Below, piece by piece: positions 35,536-43,593 of a stretch of 64,000 nt of DNA. Both the position numbers and the translations under genes were made by a program. Each line of letters begins with the position of its first letter. Positions within the stretch are counted from its first letter, which is position 1. The stretch spans positions 62,001-126,000 of the forward strand of contig DAONET010000002.1 of assembly GCA_035403225.1 (NCBI GenBank). Reading direction: 5' to 3'. The notes beneath the pieces are model-generated. The model was not told the DNA's origin. It worked only from the letters and a program-made list of their open reading frames with translations, and searched no databases. Source of the stretch: DAIRDK01 sp035403225 (GTDB taxonomy: Bacteria > Bacteroidota > Bacteroidia > Bacteroidales > FEN-979).

Positions 35536-36678
35536 TTGGCGGGCATTTACATCCATATTCCTTTCTGCAGACAAAAATGCCATTACTGTAATTTTTTCTC
35601 CGCTGCCTCTCAAAAGCTGAAAGAGCCTTTGCTGAAAGCCCTTGTTACAGATATCAGGCAAAACAGCGACTACCTGGCTGCAGAGTCCGTCTCAACCATC
35701 TATTTCGGAGGAGGAACCCCATCTCTCCTCTCCGCGGAAGAGATCACCACCATCCTCAAATCCATCACTTCCACCTTTCCGGTCGCCCCCGGTGCCGAGA
35801 TCACCCTGGAAGCTAATCCCGATGACCTGTCAGATGCCTACCTCAACGACATTCGCCAAACCGGGATCACCCGCCTTAGTATCGGGGTCCAATCCTTTTC
35901 CGACCATGACCTGATCAAACTGAACAGAACTCATACTGCTTCCCGCGTACATACGGTGTTGTCATCCCTGACTGCCTCCGTTGCCCCGTTTCCCTCCTTC
36001 TCCATCGACCTTATTTACGGAATCCCGGAAATGACGGATGAAAGGTGGAAACAGAATATCGAAATAGCCATCGGGTACGGTATCCCGCACATCTCGGCAT
36101 ACGCCCTCACTGTTGAAGAAAAAACCCCGCTGTCCTGGATGATCGAAAAAGGAAGGTTCCCGGTTGTCTCACCCGAACAAGCCTCCCGGCAGTATGCGAT
36201 CATGACAGAGACCCTGAAAAACGCCGGCTATGAGCATTACGAGGTGTCGAACTTCTGCAAACCGGGATGTTGGTCCAGACATAACAGCGGCTATTGGAAA
36301 AATGTTCCCTACCTCGGAACAGGTCCTTCAGCCCATTCCTATAACGGAACCGCCCGTCGCTGGAATGTTTCAAATATTTCAGAATACATCAACAAGATCA
36401 GCCACGGAGAAAAAGCCTTCGAAGAGGAAACCCTGACTCTTACCCAACGATACAACGAATATGTGATGACCGGTCTCCGCACCATGTGGGGTTGCGATGC
36501 CGGTTATATCCGGAATGAATTCGGATCGGACTTCTTCGATCATTTTATGAAAAAGACGCCCCGGTATCTTGCCGCCGGCCGTATGATCATCAATGGCAGT
36601 GGATGTTATTCCCTGACCGATGAAGGGATGTTGTTTGCCGATGGCATCGCGGTCGACTTTTTCAGGGAAGATCGCTGA
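35536..36678 (+). CDS. hemW: Radical SAM heme chaperone HemW
   Basis: A 380-residue radical SAM protein related to coproporphyrinogen dehydrogenase HemN. The N-terminus AGIYIHIPFCRQKCHYCNFF carries the CxxxCxxC cluster motif plus the additional Cys/Phe pattern of HemW. It continues with FGGGTPSLL, EANPDD, RLSIGVQSF and the HemW C-terminal domain (GLRTMWGCD). The start is TTG 35536, chosen because the conserved N-terminus begins at once and no upstream ATG is in frame before the kinase stop. HemW inserts heme into respiratory enzymes; here it could serve the cytochromes encoded nearby (nrfHA). Its 3' end overlaps the convergent methyltransferase by 17 bases. Confidence 0.92.
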   Translation: MAGIYIHIPFCRQKCHYCNFFSAASQKLKEPLLKALVTDIRQNSDYLAAESVSTIYFGGGTPSLLSAEEITTILKSITSTFPVAPGAEITLEANPDDLSDAYLNDIRQTGITRLSIGVQSFSDHDLIKLNRTHTASRVHTVLSSLTASVAPFPSFSIDLIYGIPEMTDERWKQNIEIAIGYGIPHISAYALTVEEKTPLSWMIEKGRFPVVSPEQASRQYAIMTETLKNAGYEHYEVSNFCKPGCWSRHNSGYWKNVPYLGTGPSAHSYNGTARRWNVSNISEYINKISHGEKAFEEETLTLTQRYNEYVMTGLRTMWGCDAGYIRNEFGSDFFDHFMKKTPRYLAAGRMIINGSGCYSLTDEGMLFADGIAVDFFREDR

Positions 36679-37564
36679 ACCGCACCACCGTTCCCAGCGG
36701 TAGTTTTCTCCCGGCCCGGTCGGGAAAATAAAACTCTCCCGATTCCAGGCCTGTCGCCTTCGGAAAATGGGTCGTGACCAGGTTTTCGCCAATCAGAGAT
36801 GAAAATCCCATGGAATAGAGGCTGAGAATGAAGAAGTGCTGTTGGGGTTGGAGAATCTTGCTGCAAAGAGAAATGATTTCATCGATCGATTCCTCCAGCA
36901 CCCACTTCTCCCCTTCCGGTCCGCGGCCGTAAGCCGGAGGATCCAGAATGATCCCGTCATACAGGTTGCCTCGCCGTGCCTCACGCCGGACAAACTTCAA
37001 CGCATCTTCCACCACCCAACGGATGCCATCCAGGCCGGAGGCTTCCATGATCTCCCTCGCCCAGGTGATGACCGGCTTCACCGAATCCACATGCGTGACA
37101 TCCGCACCAGCAACTCGCGCAGCCAACGACAAGCCACCGGTATAGGCAAAGAGATTCAGGATCCGGGCCCCGGGCTTCTTCTTCAGACGACGATAAACAT
37201 ATTCCCAGTTTTCCGCCTGCTCGGGAAAAACACCGATGTGACCGAAAGAAGTCAACCCCAGCCTGAATTTCAACCGTAAATCATCATGATTATACGAGAT
37301 CAGCCACTGATCTGCCACCCCGCGTTTGCGGCGCCATTCGCCCCGCTCGCTCCCTGTTTTGCTGTCCTCTTGCTTCCCCGACCTCCGGAACCATGCATCC
37401 GCCAGATTCTCCCATTCTTCTTCGCGAATGGCTTTCTGCCAAACCGCCTGGGGCTCGGGACGGGCAAGAGTATACTTTCCAAACCGCTCCAGTTTCTCGC
37501 GGTTTCCGGTATCGATCAGTTCATAATCCGTCCAACGGAGAGAAGTTAACTGCATCATGGTCAT
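36662..37564 (-). CDS. RlmI/RlmK-like SAM-dependent methyltransferase
   Basis: A 300-residue class I methyltransferase. The SAM-binding motif is ILNLFAYTGGLSLAARVAGA, followed by THVDSVKPV (acidic ribose ligand) and the catalytic ILDPPAYGRGPEG, a DPPxY form usual in RNA m5C or N-methylating enzymes such as RlmI/RlmK. The N-terminal 100 residues are not a PUA domain. Proteins of this type are called 'oxidoreductase/SAM methyltransferase' in Bacteroidota and probably modify rRNA; the target is unknown. Three ATG codons (37564, 37558, 37555) are possible starts. Confidence 0.85.
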   Translation of the reverse strand: MTMMQLTSLRWTDYELIDTGNREKLERFGKYTLARPEPQAVWQKAIREEEWENLADAWFRRSGKQEDSKTGSERGEWRRKRGVADQWLISYNHDDLRLKFRLGLTSFGHIGVFPEQAENWEYVYRRLKKKPGARILNLFAYTGGLSLAARVAGADVTHVDSVKPVITWAREIMEASGLDGIRWVVEDALKFVRREARRGNLYDGIILDPPAYGRGPEGEKWVLEESIDEIISLCSKILQPQQHFFILSLYSMGFSSLIGENLVTTHFPKATGLESGEFYFPDRAGRKLPLGTVVRFSDLP

Positions 37565-37619
37565 TTCATGCTAAAACGCAAAGATAACAAAGAGGCCGTC
37601 ACGTCAGCATTTCCCTCCG

Positions 37620-37934
37620 CTATTTCCGTAGTTTCAGCACCAGCACCTTCAGCAACTGGTCACTGTTGTTCTTCCATCCCCTCTTTACTCCGTGTTCCAC
37701 ATGGATGCAGTCTCCGGCGATGGCATGAAGTCGCTCCTCTTCAATGCGAAGAGTCCCTTCGCCCTCCCTGACGAAAAAAACCACCTCGAAAGGCATGGAA
37801 TGCAATTCCATCCCTTCACCCGGTTTCAGTGTCAGATGAACCACCTCAAACCGGTCAGAGGTGAACAGAATCCTCCCGTCAAGAGTCCCTTGTACGGGCG
37901 GAGCTGACTCCAGAGATGTAATGAAATGTGTCAT
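37620..37934 (-). CDS. Single-domain cupin protein
   Basis: A 104-residue cupin. Motif 1 is seen as HLTLKPGEGMELHSMPFE with a single His, followed by VVFFVREGEGTLRIEEE, and motif 2 as GDCIHVEHGVKRGWKN. The metal ligands are fewer than in classical cupins (the second motif-1 His is Met-Pro), so metal binding is uncertain. The function is unknown; it may bind a small ligand. It lies between the methyltransferase and nrfA on the same strand, separated by 45-55 bases from each. Confidence 0.85.
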   Translation of the reverse strand: MTHFITSLESAPPVQGTLDGRILFTSDRFEVVHLTLKPGEGMELHSMPFEVVFFVREGEGTLRIEEERLHAIAGDCIHVEHGVKRGWKNNSDQLLKVLVLKLRK

Positions 37935-37979
37935 CTTCTTTTTGATTTCAATTTACGATTCAGCAATTAATAAAACCTT

Positions 37980-39506
37980 TCAGTCCTTTTCTTCTTCACT
38001 TCTCTCCCTGTAGGTCTTCTCCCTGGCTTGTGCCTGAGCATCCCAACGGGGAATAACAGTAGTGATAAATTCTTTTTTCTCCTTGTTCAACTCATCCATT
38101 TTAAGTCCGATGAACTGCTGCGCTTTTGCTTTGGTGGCAATATCCGGATACGGGATCTCTTCTGTCTTGCCGTGTTTCGCCAGAATGCGGGCCAGCGCTA
38201 CCCTGGCCTTCTGTGTCTCGCTGATGCTGTTTCCCAGTAAACGTGCTACCTCCAGGGGAGAATGGAAGGAGGAACCGTGCCCGGCGACTGCATAATCCCA
38301 ATACCACTGTGCCCGGCGGATACTCTGTAATGGCCCTTCCATCTCTTTCGCGGTGGCCGAGGCATTCCACGCCTCCCTGGCTTCCAGATGGGCGCTCACC
38401 AACTCCGTTTCAGCCTTGCCCCTGATTTCCATGATCTTCTCCTGCCGCTCATACACGTTTTCCCGAAGTTGCTCTTCCGTTTCCCGGTGACATACCTGAC
38501 AGGTAGTAGCAATGTTGGCAAGCGGACTGACAATACGATGACTGGTGAATTTCTGCCCGCCTTCCTTTACATACGGCATGTGACAATCAGCACAAGCCAC
38601 ACCGCGTTCGGCATGGATGCCGGTCAGAAAAATCTCATAATCGGGATGCTGAGCCTTGAGGATGGGAGCCTGACTAAGCTGATGTGTGAAATCGGAAAAA
38701 TTCAGGGAATCATAATAAGCCAGCGCCGCCTCAGCGGTCATCCCCTTCTGCCAGGGAAACGTGAGATAGGAAACATCCGGTGCATCCGGGCGGTGCTTGT
38801 CGAAAAAATACTCTACATGACACTGGGCACAAACCAGGGAACGCATCTCCTGGTGAGTGGCTTTGGAGATATCTTTGCCCATGGAAGCAAAGGCTTCCAC
38901 CAGCGCGGGACGCGTGATCCGCAAATCCATTGTCGTCGGGTCATGACAGTCGGCACATCCGATATAATTCACTACCTCGGGACCTTTGGCCGCCCATTTC
39001 CCTTTGTAAAAGCCTGCCGGACCGAGCTTCTCCATGAGACGGGGCACGTCAGGCCCCTTGCAGGTCCAACAGGTGGCAGGCTGAGGTCCGTCATCGGGAC
39101 CTTTCGGAGCACCGGTCCGTAACGTGTTCCGGATATCATCGATGGCAAAATAATGCCCGCGCGCCTGACTGTAATCCTTCGAAAAAGCATATCCAGCCCA
39201 GAGTATCACCATCCTGGGATCGCGGTCTAATGCATCAATGAACGCACTGCCGTTGTACAAGCTGCGGAAAGAGGTATCGGCGGTCTTAAGGTAGGTCTGA
39301 TATTCGCGGGGGAAATTCTCACCCCACATGGCATTTCGCGGCTCATACTCCGTCAGGTTGACCTTGGGCTTATAGACATATTCCGATTCCGCGTTCCGCT
39401 CCGTAATGGAGGAAGCCAGCAATCCAAGCAGGAACACCACCACCATGGTGCCGAAAAATAACGCCCAGTTTACCCAGACTTTTCTCTTCTTTTTTTGTGT
39501 GTCCAT
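37980..39506 (-). CDS. nrfA: Ammonia-forming cytochrome c nitrite reductase
   Basis: A periplasmic pentaheme enzyme reducing nitrite to ammonium with six electrons. All five heme sites are present: CWTCK with the diagnostic lysine-ligated active-site heme, then CADCH, CAQCH, CADCH and CQVCH. A signal anchor is VNWALFFGTMVVVFLLGLLA. The start is taken as ATG 39506 (508 residues) because GGAGG lies five bases before it; a longer reading frame reaches 39539. The distal His/Tyr region is in VACADCHMPYVKEGGQKFTSH. nrfH lies 13 bases upstream. Together they give dissimilatory nitrate/nitrite ammonification and can detoxify NO. Confidence 0.97.
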   Translation of the reverse strand: MDTQKKKRKVWVNWALFFGTMVVVFLLGLLASSITERNAESEYVYKPKVNLTEYEPRNAMWGENFPREYQTYLKTADTSFRSLYNGSAFIDALDRDPRMVILWAGYAFSKDYSQARGHYFAIDDIRNTLRTGAPKGPDDGPQPATCWTCKGPDVPRLMEKLGPAGFYKGKWAAKGPEVVNYIGCADCHDPTTMDLRITRPALVEAFASMGKDISKATHQEMRSLVCAQCHVEYFFDKHRPDAPDVSYLTFPWQKGMTAEAALAYYDSLNFSDFTHQLSQAPILKAQHPDYEIFLTGIHAERGVACADCHMPYVKEGGQKFTSHRIVSPLANIATTCQVCHRETEEQLRENVYERQEKIMEIRGKAETELVSAHLEAREAWNASATAKEMEGPLQSIRRAQWYWDYAVAGHGSSFHSPLEVARLLGNSISETQKARVALARILAKHGKTEEIPYPDIATKAKAQQFIGLKMDELNKEKKEFITTVIPRWDAQAQAREKTYRERSEEEKD

Positions 39507-39519
39507 TGTACCTCCGCTT

Positions 39520-40098
39520 TTATTCTTCCTCCTCCTCATCCCTTTCCGTTCTGCTTTCCAGTTTTGTTTTTACCAAGGTATTAGGTGTGCTCGAAAGACC
39601 GTTGACCCGGCTGTGTGGACTTTCCCGGTGACAATCGAGGCACTGACGCTCCAACAGATGATTCTTATAACCCGGCAATACCGATCCCAGGTACTGCATT
39701 CCAACTGTATTTTCGTGACAACGAATGCAGTTTGATTGAACAACCTTCTTCCCCGGGTCCAGGATATAAATCACCTGCGGCTCCGTCCGTAACGTGAAAA
39801 TGGTGGCATGTCGCAATCCATCCTTCGCTTTGAAGGCATATTTATTGAAAACATTGTTATGCGGAACATGGCAATCATTACAGGTGGCCACTTCCCGGTG
39901 GGCGCTGTGCATCCAATCGTTGTACTGCGGATTCATCACATGGCAGTTGATGCAAACTTCCGGTTTGTCTGAAAGATAAGAGGGAGCTTTTGAGATCAGA
40001 ACCGCGTATAAAAGCAATCCGCAGAAAATACCCGATAATACGATCACCGGGCGTTGCCACGATTCAGGAGGAACAAGCCGACGGATAAATCTTTTCAT
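39520..40098 (-). CDS. nrfH: Cytochrome c nitrite reductase small subunit (tetraheme quinol dehydrogenase)
   Basis: A 192-residue NapC/NirT-family membrane cytochrome that passes electrons from menaquinol to NrfA. One N-terminal helix (RPVIVLSGIFCGLLLYAVLI) anchors it. Four heme sites are visible: CINCH, CNDCH, CIRCH and CLDCH, with the typical EVCINCHVMNPQYNDWMHSAH start. The acidic tail ERDEEEEE is not needed for family function. It is the first gene of nrfHA, with a TATATTTG element 44 bases upstream. Confidence 0.96.
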   Translation of the reverse strand: MKRFIRRLVPPESWQRPVIVLSGIFCGLLLYAVLISKAPSYLSDKPEVCINCHVMNPQYNDWMHSAHREVATCNDCHVPHNNVFNKYAFKAKDGLRHATIFTLRTEPQVIYILDPGKKVVQSNCIRCHENTVGMQYLGSVLPGYKNHLLERQCLDCHRESPHSRVNGLSSTPNTLVKTKLESRTERDEEEEE

Positions 40099-40141
40099 GA
40101 CGAGCAGGACTGGTCCGTGAAAGAGTTTTTATTGGCAGAAA

Positions 40142-40149
40142 CAAATATA
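40142..40149 (-). promoter_or_regulatory. Candidate -7 element of the nrfHA promoter
   Basis: Reads TATATTTG on the minus strand (TAnnTTTG), 44 bases before the nrfH ATG. It lies between nrfH and the ferredoxin gene, showing nrfHA can be transcribed on its own. Confidence 0.55.
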
Positions 40150-40183
40150 AAACAATATCCGGATTTTTATTCCGCATTCCCGA

Positions 40184-41038
40184 TCATACCCAATCTTCCT
40201 GTAACACTTCCCCCTGCAGACTGACAATCGTTTTCTTGATGGGAATATTCCGGCCTGCCTTCTGCCTGGCCTCTAAAGCCATCTGTAACAACCCTCCGCA
40301 ACAGGGTACTTCCATCATGATGACATGCAACGTATTGATATGAGCTCCGGAAATCATCATGCTCAGCTTCTCCACATACGATTCTTTATCGGAATCAAGT
40401 TTGGGACAAGCGATGGCAATCGATTTCCCTTTGAGGAACCTGGCGTGGAAATTCCCCATGGCAAAAGCCACGCAATCGGCTGCCAGCACAACATCGGCAT
40501 CTTTAAAATAAGCGGCATTCGGGTTTAACAAGTGAAGCTGCACAGGCCACTGACGCAATTCCGACGGTGCGCTCATGCCATCGGCCGCCGCTTTCCCGCT
40601 GCCCGCTTCCTGACGGTTGCTCTCCCGGAAGTCAATCTCCCGGCCACCCGGACAACCACAAGAACGGGGCGCCTTTGCCTCCTGCGCCGGCCCCATGTCG
40701 ATGTTGTTCTCTTTCAGGTACCCGATCGCTTGCTTTAATAATTCTTCTTCACCATGATCGCGCAAATGTTCCAGATGAGCCAGGATGGTGTTCCTCCCTT
40801 TAGGAACCAGCGTCTCCATCACTTTCCGCTCATCATAAGGTTCAGCCTCCCGCTCAATGATTTCAATGGCGCCTTCCGGACAATGCCCGATGCAGGCCCC
40901 CAAACCATCGCAAAATAAATCGCTGATCAACCGCGCTTTCCCGTCAATGATCTGCAAAGCGCCTTCCTGACAGTTGGGAACACAAGCTCCGCAACCATTA
41001 CACTTCTCTTCGTCAATCTGAATGATTTTTCTTTTCAT
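40184..41038 (-). CDS. Two-cluster ferredoxin-like iron-sulfur protein with C-terminal Cys domain
   Basis: A 284-residue cytoplasmic protein. The N-terminal 60 residues have two 4Fe-4S binding motifs (CNGCGACVPNC and CDGLGACIGHC, the latter missing the second cysteine of a full CxxCxxC as C-DGLG-AC). The middle contains a CGCPGG segment. The C-terminal half has VVLAADCVAFAM, IAIACPKLD and EVPCCGGLLQMA, a cysteine pattern suggesting a third redox site. Proteins of this type often lie with Rrf2 regulators and hybrid-cluster proteins in anaerobes and are thought to work in nitrosative or redox stress; that is inference from context. It follows an Rrf2 gene by 47 bases. Confidence 0.85.
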   Translation of the reverse strand: MKRKIIQIDEEKCNGCGACVPNCQEGALQIIDGKARLISDLFCDGLGACIGHCPEGAIEIIEREAEPYDERKVMETLVPKGRNTILAHLEHLRDHGEEELLKQAIGYLKENNIDMGPAQEAKAPRSCGCPGGREIDFRESNRQEAGSGKAAADGMSAPSELRQWPVQLHLLNPNAAYFKDADVVLAADCVAFAMGNFHARFLKGKSIAIACPKLDSDKESYVEKLSMMISGAHINTLHVIMMEVPCCGGLLQMALEARQKAGRNIPIKKTIVSLQGEVLQEDWV

Positions 41039-41085
41039 TATTTATGTATTTTGGTATTGTTTTACTTCATTCTGAATAAAAAAAA

Positions 41086-41484
41086 TTACATATAATACGA
41101 TAAGGTACGATCGTGGAGGAATTTTTTGAAATCCAGGGTCATATTATTGACAATAGATCCCATCACGCACTCATCAAAACGGCAGGTCTCATTGGACAAC
41201 GGACAATCGGTAATCTCCAGTTTCCCTTCAATGGCTTCATAAATATTCAACAGCGTTATTTTAGCGGGATCTTTCCTCAAGGTAAAACCGCCGGCGGGAC
41301 CACGAACAGACTTCAGCATCCCGATTTTCACCAGCCTTTGCAGTACTTTCGCTATATGATTCTTCGAAAAACCCGTAGTATCGGCAATTCTGATGACATT
41401 CAACCCATTTTCCGAACGGGCAATCAGCACCATGCTGTGGATCGCAATAGAGGCTGCTTCGGATAATGAGAATACTTTTGACAT
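41086..41484 (-). CDS. Rrf2-family iron-sulfur transcription regulator (NsrR/IscR-like)
   Basis: A 132-residue winged-helix regulator. The N-terminal helix-turn-helix spans about residues 25-60 (IRIADTTGFSKNHIAKVLQRLVK), and GMLKSVRGPAGGFTL is the wing. Three cysteines in DCPLSNETCRFDEC have the spacing expected for the cluster ligands of NsrR/IscR-type sensors. It most likely senses NO or iron-sulfur status and controls the next gene, and perhaps nrfHA. A GGTATT sequence is shared by the leaders of this gene (near 41493) and of the ferredoxin gene (near 41053), a possible half operator. A -7 element lies just upstream. Confidence 0.92.
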   Translation of the reverse strand: MSKVFSLSEAASIAIHSMVLIARSENGLNVIRIADTTGFSKNHIAKVLQRLVKIGMLKSVRGPAGGFTLRKDPAKITLLNIYEAIEGKLEITDCPLSNETCRFDECVMGSIVNNMTLDFKKFLHDRTLSYYM

Positions 41485-41506
41485 CTTATTTCGGTATTTT
41501 AATACG

Positions 41507-41514
41507 CAAATGTA
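41507..41514 (-). promoter_or_regulatory. Candidate -7 element for the Rrf2 regulator gene
   Basis: Reads TACATTTG on the minus strand, fitting TAnnTTTG, 22 bases before the ATG. Confidence 0.5.
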
Positions 41515-41556
41515 TAATTAATTTTTCGATTGCAGGTATGCTGTTGCTAAATTTTT

Positions 41557-41564
41557 TAACTTTG
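41557..41564 (+). promoter_or_regulatory. Possible -7 element for the TrmH-family gene
   Basis: TAACTTTG fits TAnnTTTG but lies 105 bases before the ATG at 41670, so the assignment is tentative. Confidence 0.3.
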
Positions 41565-41669
41565 GACCATATTTAGAAAGATTCTAAACGTATTGTATTG
41601 ATACTGAATTAGATTTGATATTATATTCTGATTCAAAAGAAGTTATAAGAAAGCCAATATCCATTTCCG

Positions 41670-42470
41670 ATGCCAAAGCAAATCACCAGTCTCCAGAATC
41701 CCGTCATTAAAAATATCATGCTGCTGGAAGAAAAGCCGCGGGAACGGCGACAGCAGAACCTGGCCGTGGTCGAAGGATTGCGGGAGGTGAAACTGGCGAT
41801 CGGTTCAGGATTTTCGATCCCGTTGATCCTCTATTGTCCGGAATACCTGGGGCAAGCGGAGCTGGATGCCCTGCTGGCGGAAATGACCACCCCTCCCGAA
41901 CTGGCGGAGATTACGCCCGATATCTTTAACCGGCTGGCATATCGCCAAAACGCCGGTGGAATTATAGCAACGGTTGTTCCCAGACGCTTGCGTTTCGAGG
42001 ATCTGCCGTCTGTCATCACTCCCTTGTTCCTAGTCCTCGAAACAGTGGAAAAACCGGGCAACCTCGGAGCCATCCTCCGCACCGCCGACGCAGCCAACCT
42101 CGACGGGGTGATCATCTGCGATCCCCAGACCGATATCTACAACCCCAACGCCATCCGTTCCTCCTTAGGCTGCATCTTTACCATGCCGGTGGTGACCAGT
42201 ACTACGGCCGAAACCATTGCCTGGCTGCGTTCCAAAGGTATCCGTTCGTTTGGTACCGCCCTCACAGCTACCGGCTTTTACCACCTTTCCGATTACCGGC
42301 AACCGGCAGCCATTGTCATGGGGTCGGAAGCTTTCGGTCTCAGCCAAACCTGGCTTGATCAGGCTGACGAACTGGTGAAGATTCCCATGAGAGGAAAAGT
42401 CGATTCCATGAATGTCTCTGTATCCGCGGCCATCATGGTGTTCGAAGCTTTACGTCAACGAGGTTTCTGA
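41670..42470 (+). CDS. TrmH/SpoU-family RNA 2'-O-methyltransferase
   Basis: A 266-residue SPOUT methyltransferase for rRNA or tRNA ribose. The N-terminal substrate-binding domain (NPVIKNIMLLEEKPRERRQQNLAVVEG, cited in parts) precedes the knotted catalytic domain. SPOUT motifs are LVLETVEKPGNLGAILRTAD (motif 1, with Asn and Arg), IVMGSEAFGLS (motif 2) and IPMRGKVDSMNVSVSAAIM (motif 3). The target base is unknown; the closest characterised relatives are TrmH, RlmB and TsnR-like enzymes. It is divergent from the Rrf2 gene and lies just upstream of the arsenic island. Confidence 0.93.
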   Translation: MPKQITSLQNPVIKNIMLLEEKPRERRQQNLAVVEGLREVKLAIGSGFSIPLILYCPEYLGQAELDALLAEMTTPPELAEITPDIFNRLAYRQNAGGIIATVVPRRLRFEDLPSVITPLFLVLETVEKPGNLGAILRTADAANLDGVIICDPQTDIYNPNAIRSSLGCIFTMPVVTSTTAETIAWLRSKGIRSFGTALTATGFYHLSDYRQPAAIVMGSEAFGLSQTWLDQADELVKIPMRGKVDSMNVSVSAAIMVFEALRQRGF

Positions 42471-42516
42471 TCGAAATTATTTTTTAAAAAACACATCCAC
42501 CCAAGCTGAAAAAGAG

Positions 42517-42542
42517 TACTTTTGTTTCGTCTTTCTACGAAA
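42517..42542 (+). promoter_or_regulatory. Promoter -7 box and perfect inverted-repeat operator of arsenic operon 1
   Basis: TACTTTTG at 42517-42524 matches TAnnTTTG. Directly after it TTTCGT (42525-42530) and ACGAAA (42537-42542) form a perfect inverted repeat with a 6-base spacer, covering the likely transcription start 10 bases before the ArsR ATG. The following TACTAA also recurs at 44744. This is where an autoregulating ArsR would bind. Confidence 0.75.
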
Positions 42543-42551
42543 TACTAAATT

Positions 42552-42884
42552 ATGACAACCACCAGGAAATATTTCACGGAAAGCCAGGAAAAAATGGCCC
42601 GGTACGCGAAAGCATTATCACATCCGGTCAGAATCTTCATCCTCGATTTTCTGGCTGAAAATACGCACAAGTGCTGTTACAGCGGCGATATGGCCGAAGA
42701 GCTGCCTATCGCCCGCTCAACCTTGTCTGAACATCTGAATGAATTGAAAAAAGCAGGGTTGATACAGGGCGAAATCAATCCACCCTACATCAAATACTGT
42801 ATCAACAACGAGAATTGGGAAGAAGCAAAAACACTGTTTCGACCCTTCTTTGAGCGAAAAGTGGTGAAAAGAGTATGCGATTAA
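42552..42884 (+). CDS. arsR: ArsR/SmtB-family metalloregulator (first of two)
   Basis: A 110-residue winged-helix repressor. The DNA-reading segment is ELPIARSTLSEHLNELKKAGLI and the wing region is GEINPPYIKYCIN. Cysteines in HKCCYSGD, just before the recognition helices, are placed like the As(III) ligands of several ArsR subtypes, with further Cys in YCIN and at the C-terminus (RVCD). It would repress operon 1 and probably operon 2 through the TTTCGT-N6-ACGAAA sites and release DNA on binding trivalent arsenic, antimony or another thiophilic metal. It is the first gene of the island; a small thioredoxin gene follows by 12 bases. Confidence 0.92.
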   Translation: MTTTRKYFTESQEKMARYAKALSHPVRIFILDFLAENTHKCCYSGDMAEELPIARSTLSEHLNELKKAGLIQGEINPPYIKYCINNENWEEAKTLFRPFFERKVVKRVCD

Positions 42885-42896
42885 AAAATTATATCC

Positions 42897-43133
42897 ATGG
42901 AAATTAAAATCCTGGGGCCCGGGTGCCCAAAATGTAAAACGCTGGATAAACTAACCCGTGAAGTGGTTGAACATAACGGGATTGATGCGACGATCACGAA
43001 AGTGGAAGACATCATGGAAATCATGAAGTATGGCGTCATGTCAACGCCTGCACTGGTGGTGGACGGCCAGGTCCTGATCAAGGGTCGTGTCCCTTCATCG
43101 GATGAGATCAAAAAAATATTAACATCAAAATAA
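42897..43133 (+). CDS. Small redox-active thioredoxin-like protein (CPKC)
   Basis: A 78-residue thioredoxin-fold protein of the 'redox-active disulfide protein 2' group. The active site is ILGPGCPKCKTLD, followed by the cis-proline region VMSTPALVVDGQ and KGRVPSSDEIKKIL. It has no signal peptide. In arsenic operons, proteins of this type are thought to supply electrons to reductases or efflux proteins. Here it follows arsR and precedes the ArsF-like gene by nine bases. Confidence 0.9.
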   Translation: MEIKILGPGCPKCKTLDKLTREVVEHNGIDATITKVEDIMEIMKYGVMSTPALVVDGQVLIKGRVPSSDEIKKILTSK

Positions 43134-43142
43134 ACCTGCTGT

Positions 43143-43574
43143 ATGAAAAAACTCATTCCGTTTATGCTCCTTCTGGCCATGTTCACAGGAAGTTATGCCT
43201 GCAACGGCCCTGCATCATCCTCTCCGGCCGGCAATGCGGCTGTTACTACCGGTAAAAAAGTGGAGGTATATTATTTTCATTTTACCCGTCGTTGCATGAC
43301 TTGCCAGAATGTGGAAAATGTCTCGAAAAAAGCGGTCGAAACCTTATATCCCGAACAGGTAAAAAAAGGTGATATCATCTTTAAAAGCGTCAACCTGGAA
43401 GAAAAAGAGGGAGAGATCCTCGGAATAAAGTACAAGATCGAAGGCCAGACCCTGATCGTGATCAGCGGGACGAATAGAGTGGACCTTACGGATAAAGGCT
43501 TTTTATATGCCAACAACAACCCCGAAAAACTCACCGCTGAAATTAAAAAAGCGGTTGACGGTATGATGAAATGA
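43143..43574 (+). CDS. arsF: ArsF-like nitroreductase subunit family protein (exported)
   Basis: A 143-residue lipoprotein or secreted protein: the signal peptide ends in GSYAC, a plausible lipobox. The mature domain is thioredoxin-like with VYYFHFTRRCMTCQNVE near the front and a following region EGQTLIVISGTNRVDLT. This pattern fits the family annotated as ArsF, encoded with arsG in aromatic-arsenical gene sets. It probably works in the periplasm on a reduction step using its CxxC, together with the CcdA-like ArsG. The symbol is used by family resemblance; catalytic activity is not proven for the family. Confidence 0.78.
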   Translation: MKKLIPFMLLLAMFTGSYACNGPASSSPAGNAAVTTGKKVEVYYFHFTRRCMTCQNVENVSKKAVETLYPEQVKKGDIIFKSVNLEEKEGEILGIKYKIEGQTLIVISGTNRVDLTDKGFLYANNNPEKLTAEIKKAVDGMMK

Positions 43575-43593
43575 TGCGCTGATCAACTGGTAT

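Noticed and set aside
40184..41038. Acetyl-CoA synthase or CODH component
   Set aside because: Only ferredoxin-type Cys motifs were seen; there is no match to CODH/ACS signatures and no related genes nearby.
42471..42516. Rho-independent terminator after the TrmH-family gene
   Set aside because: Only a short T6A6 symmetry is present, with no GC-rich stem.
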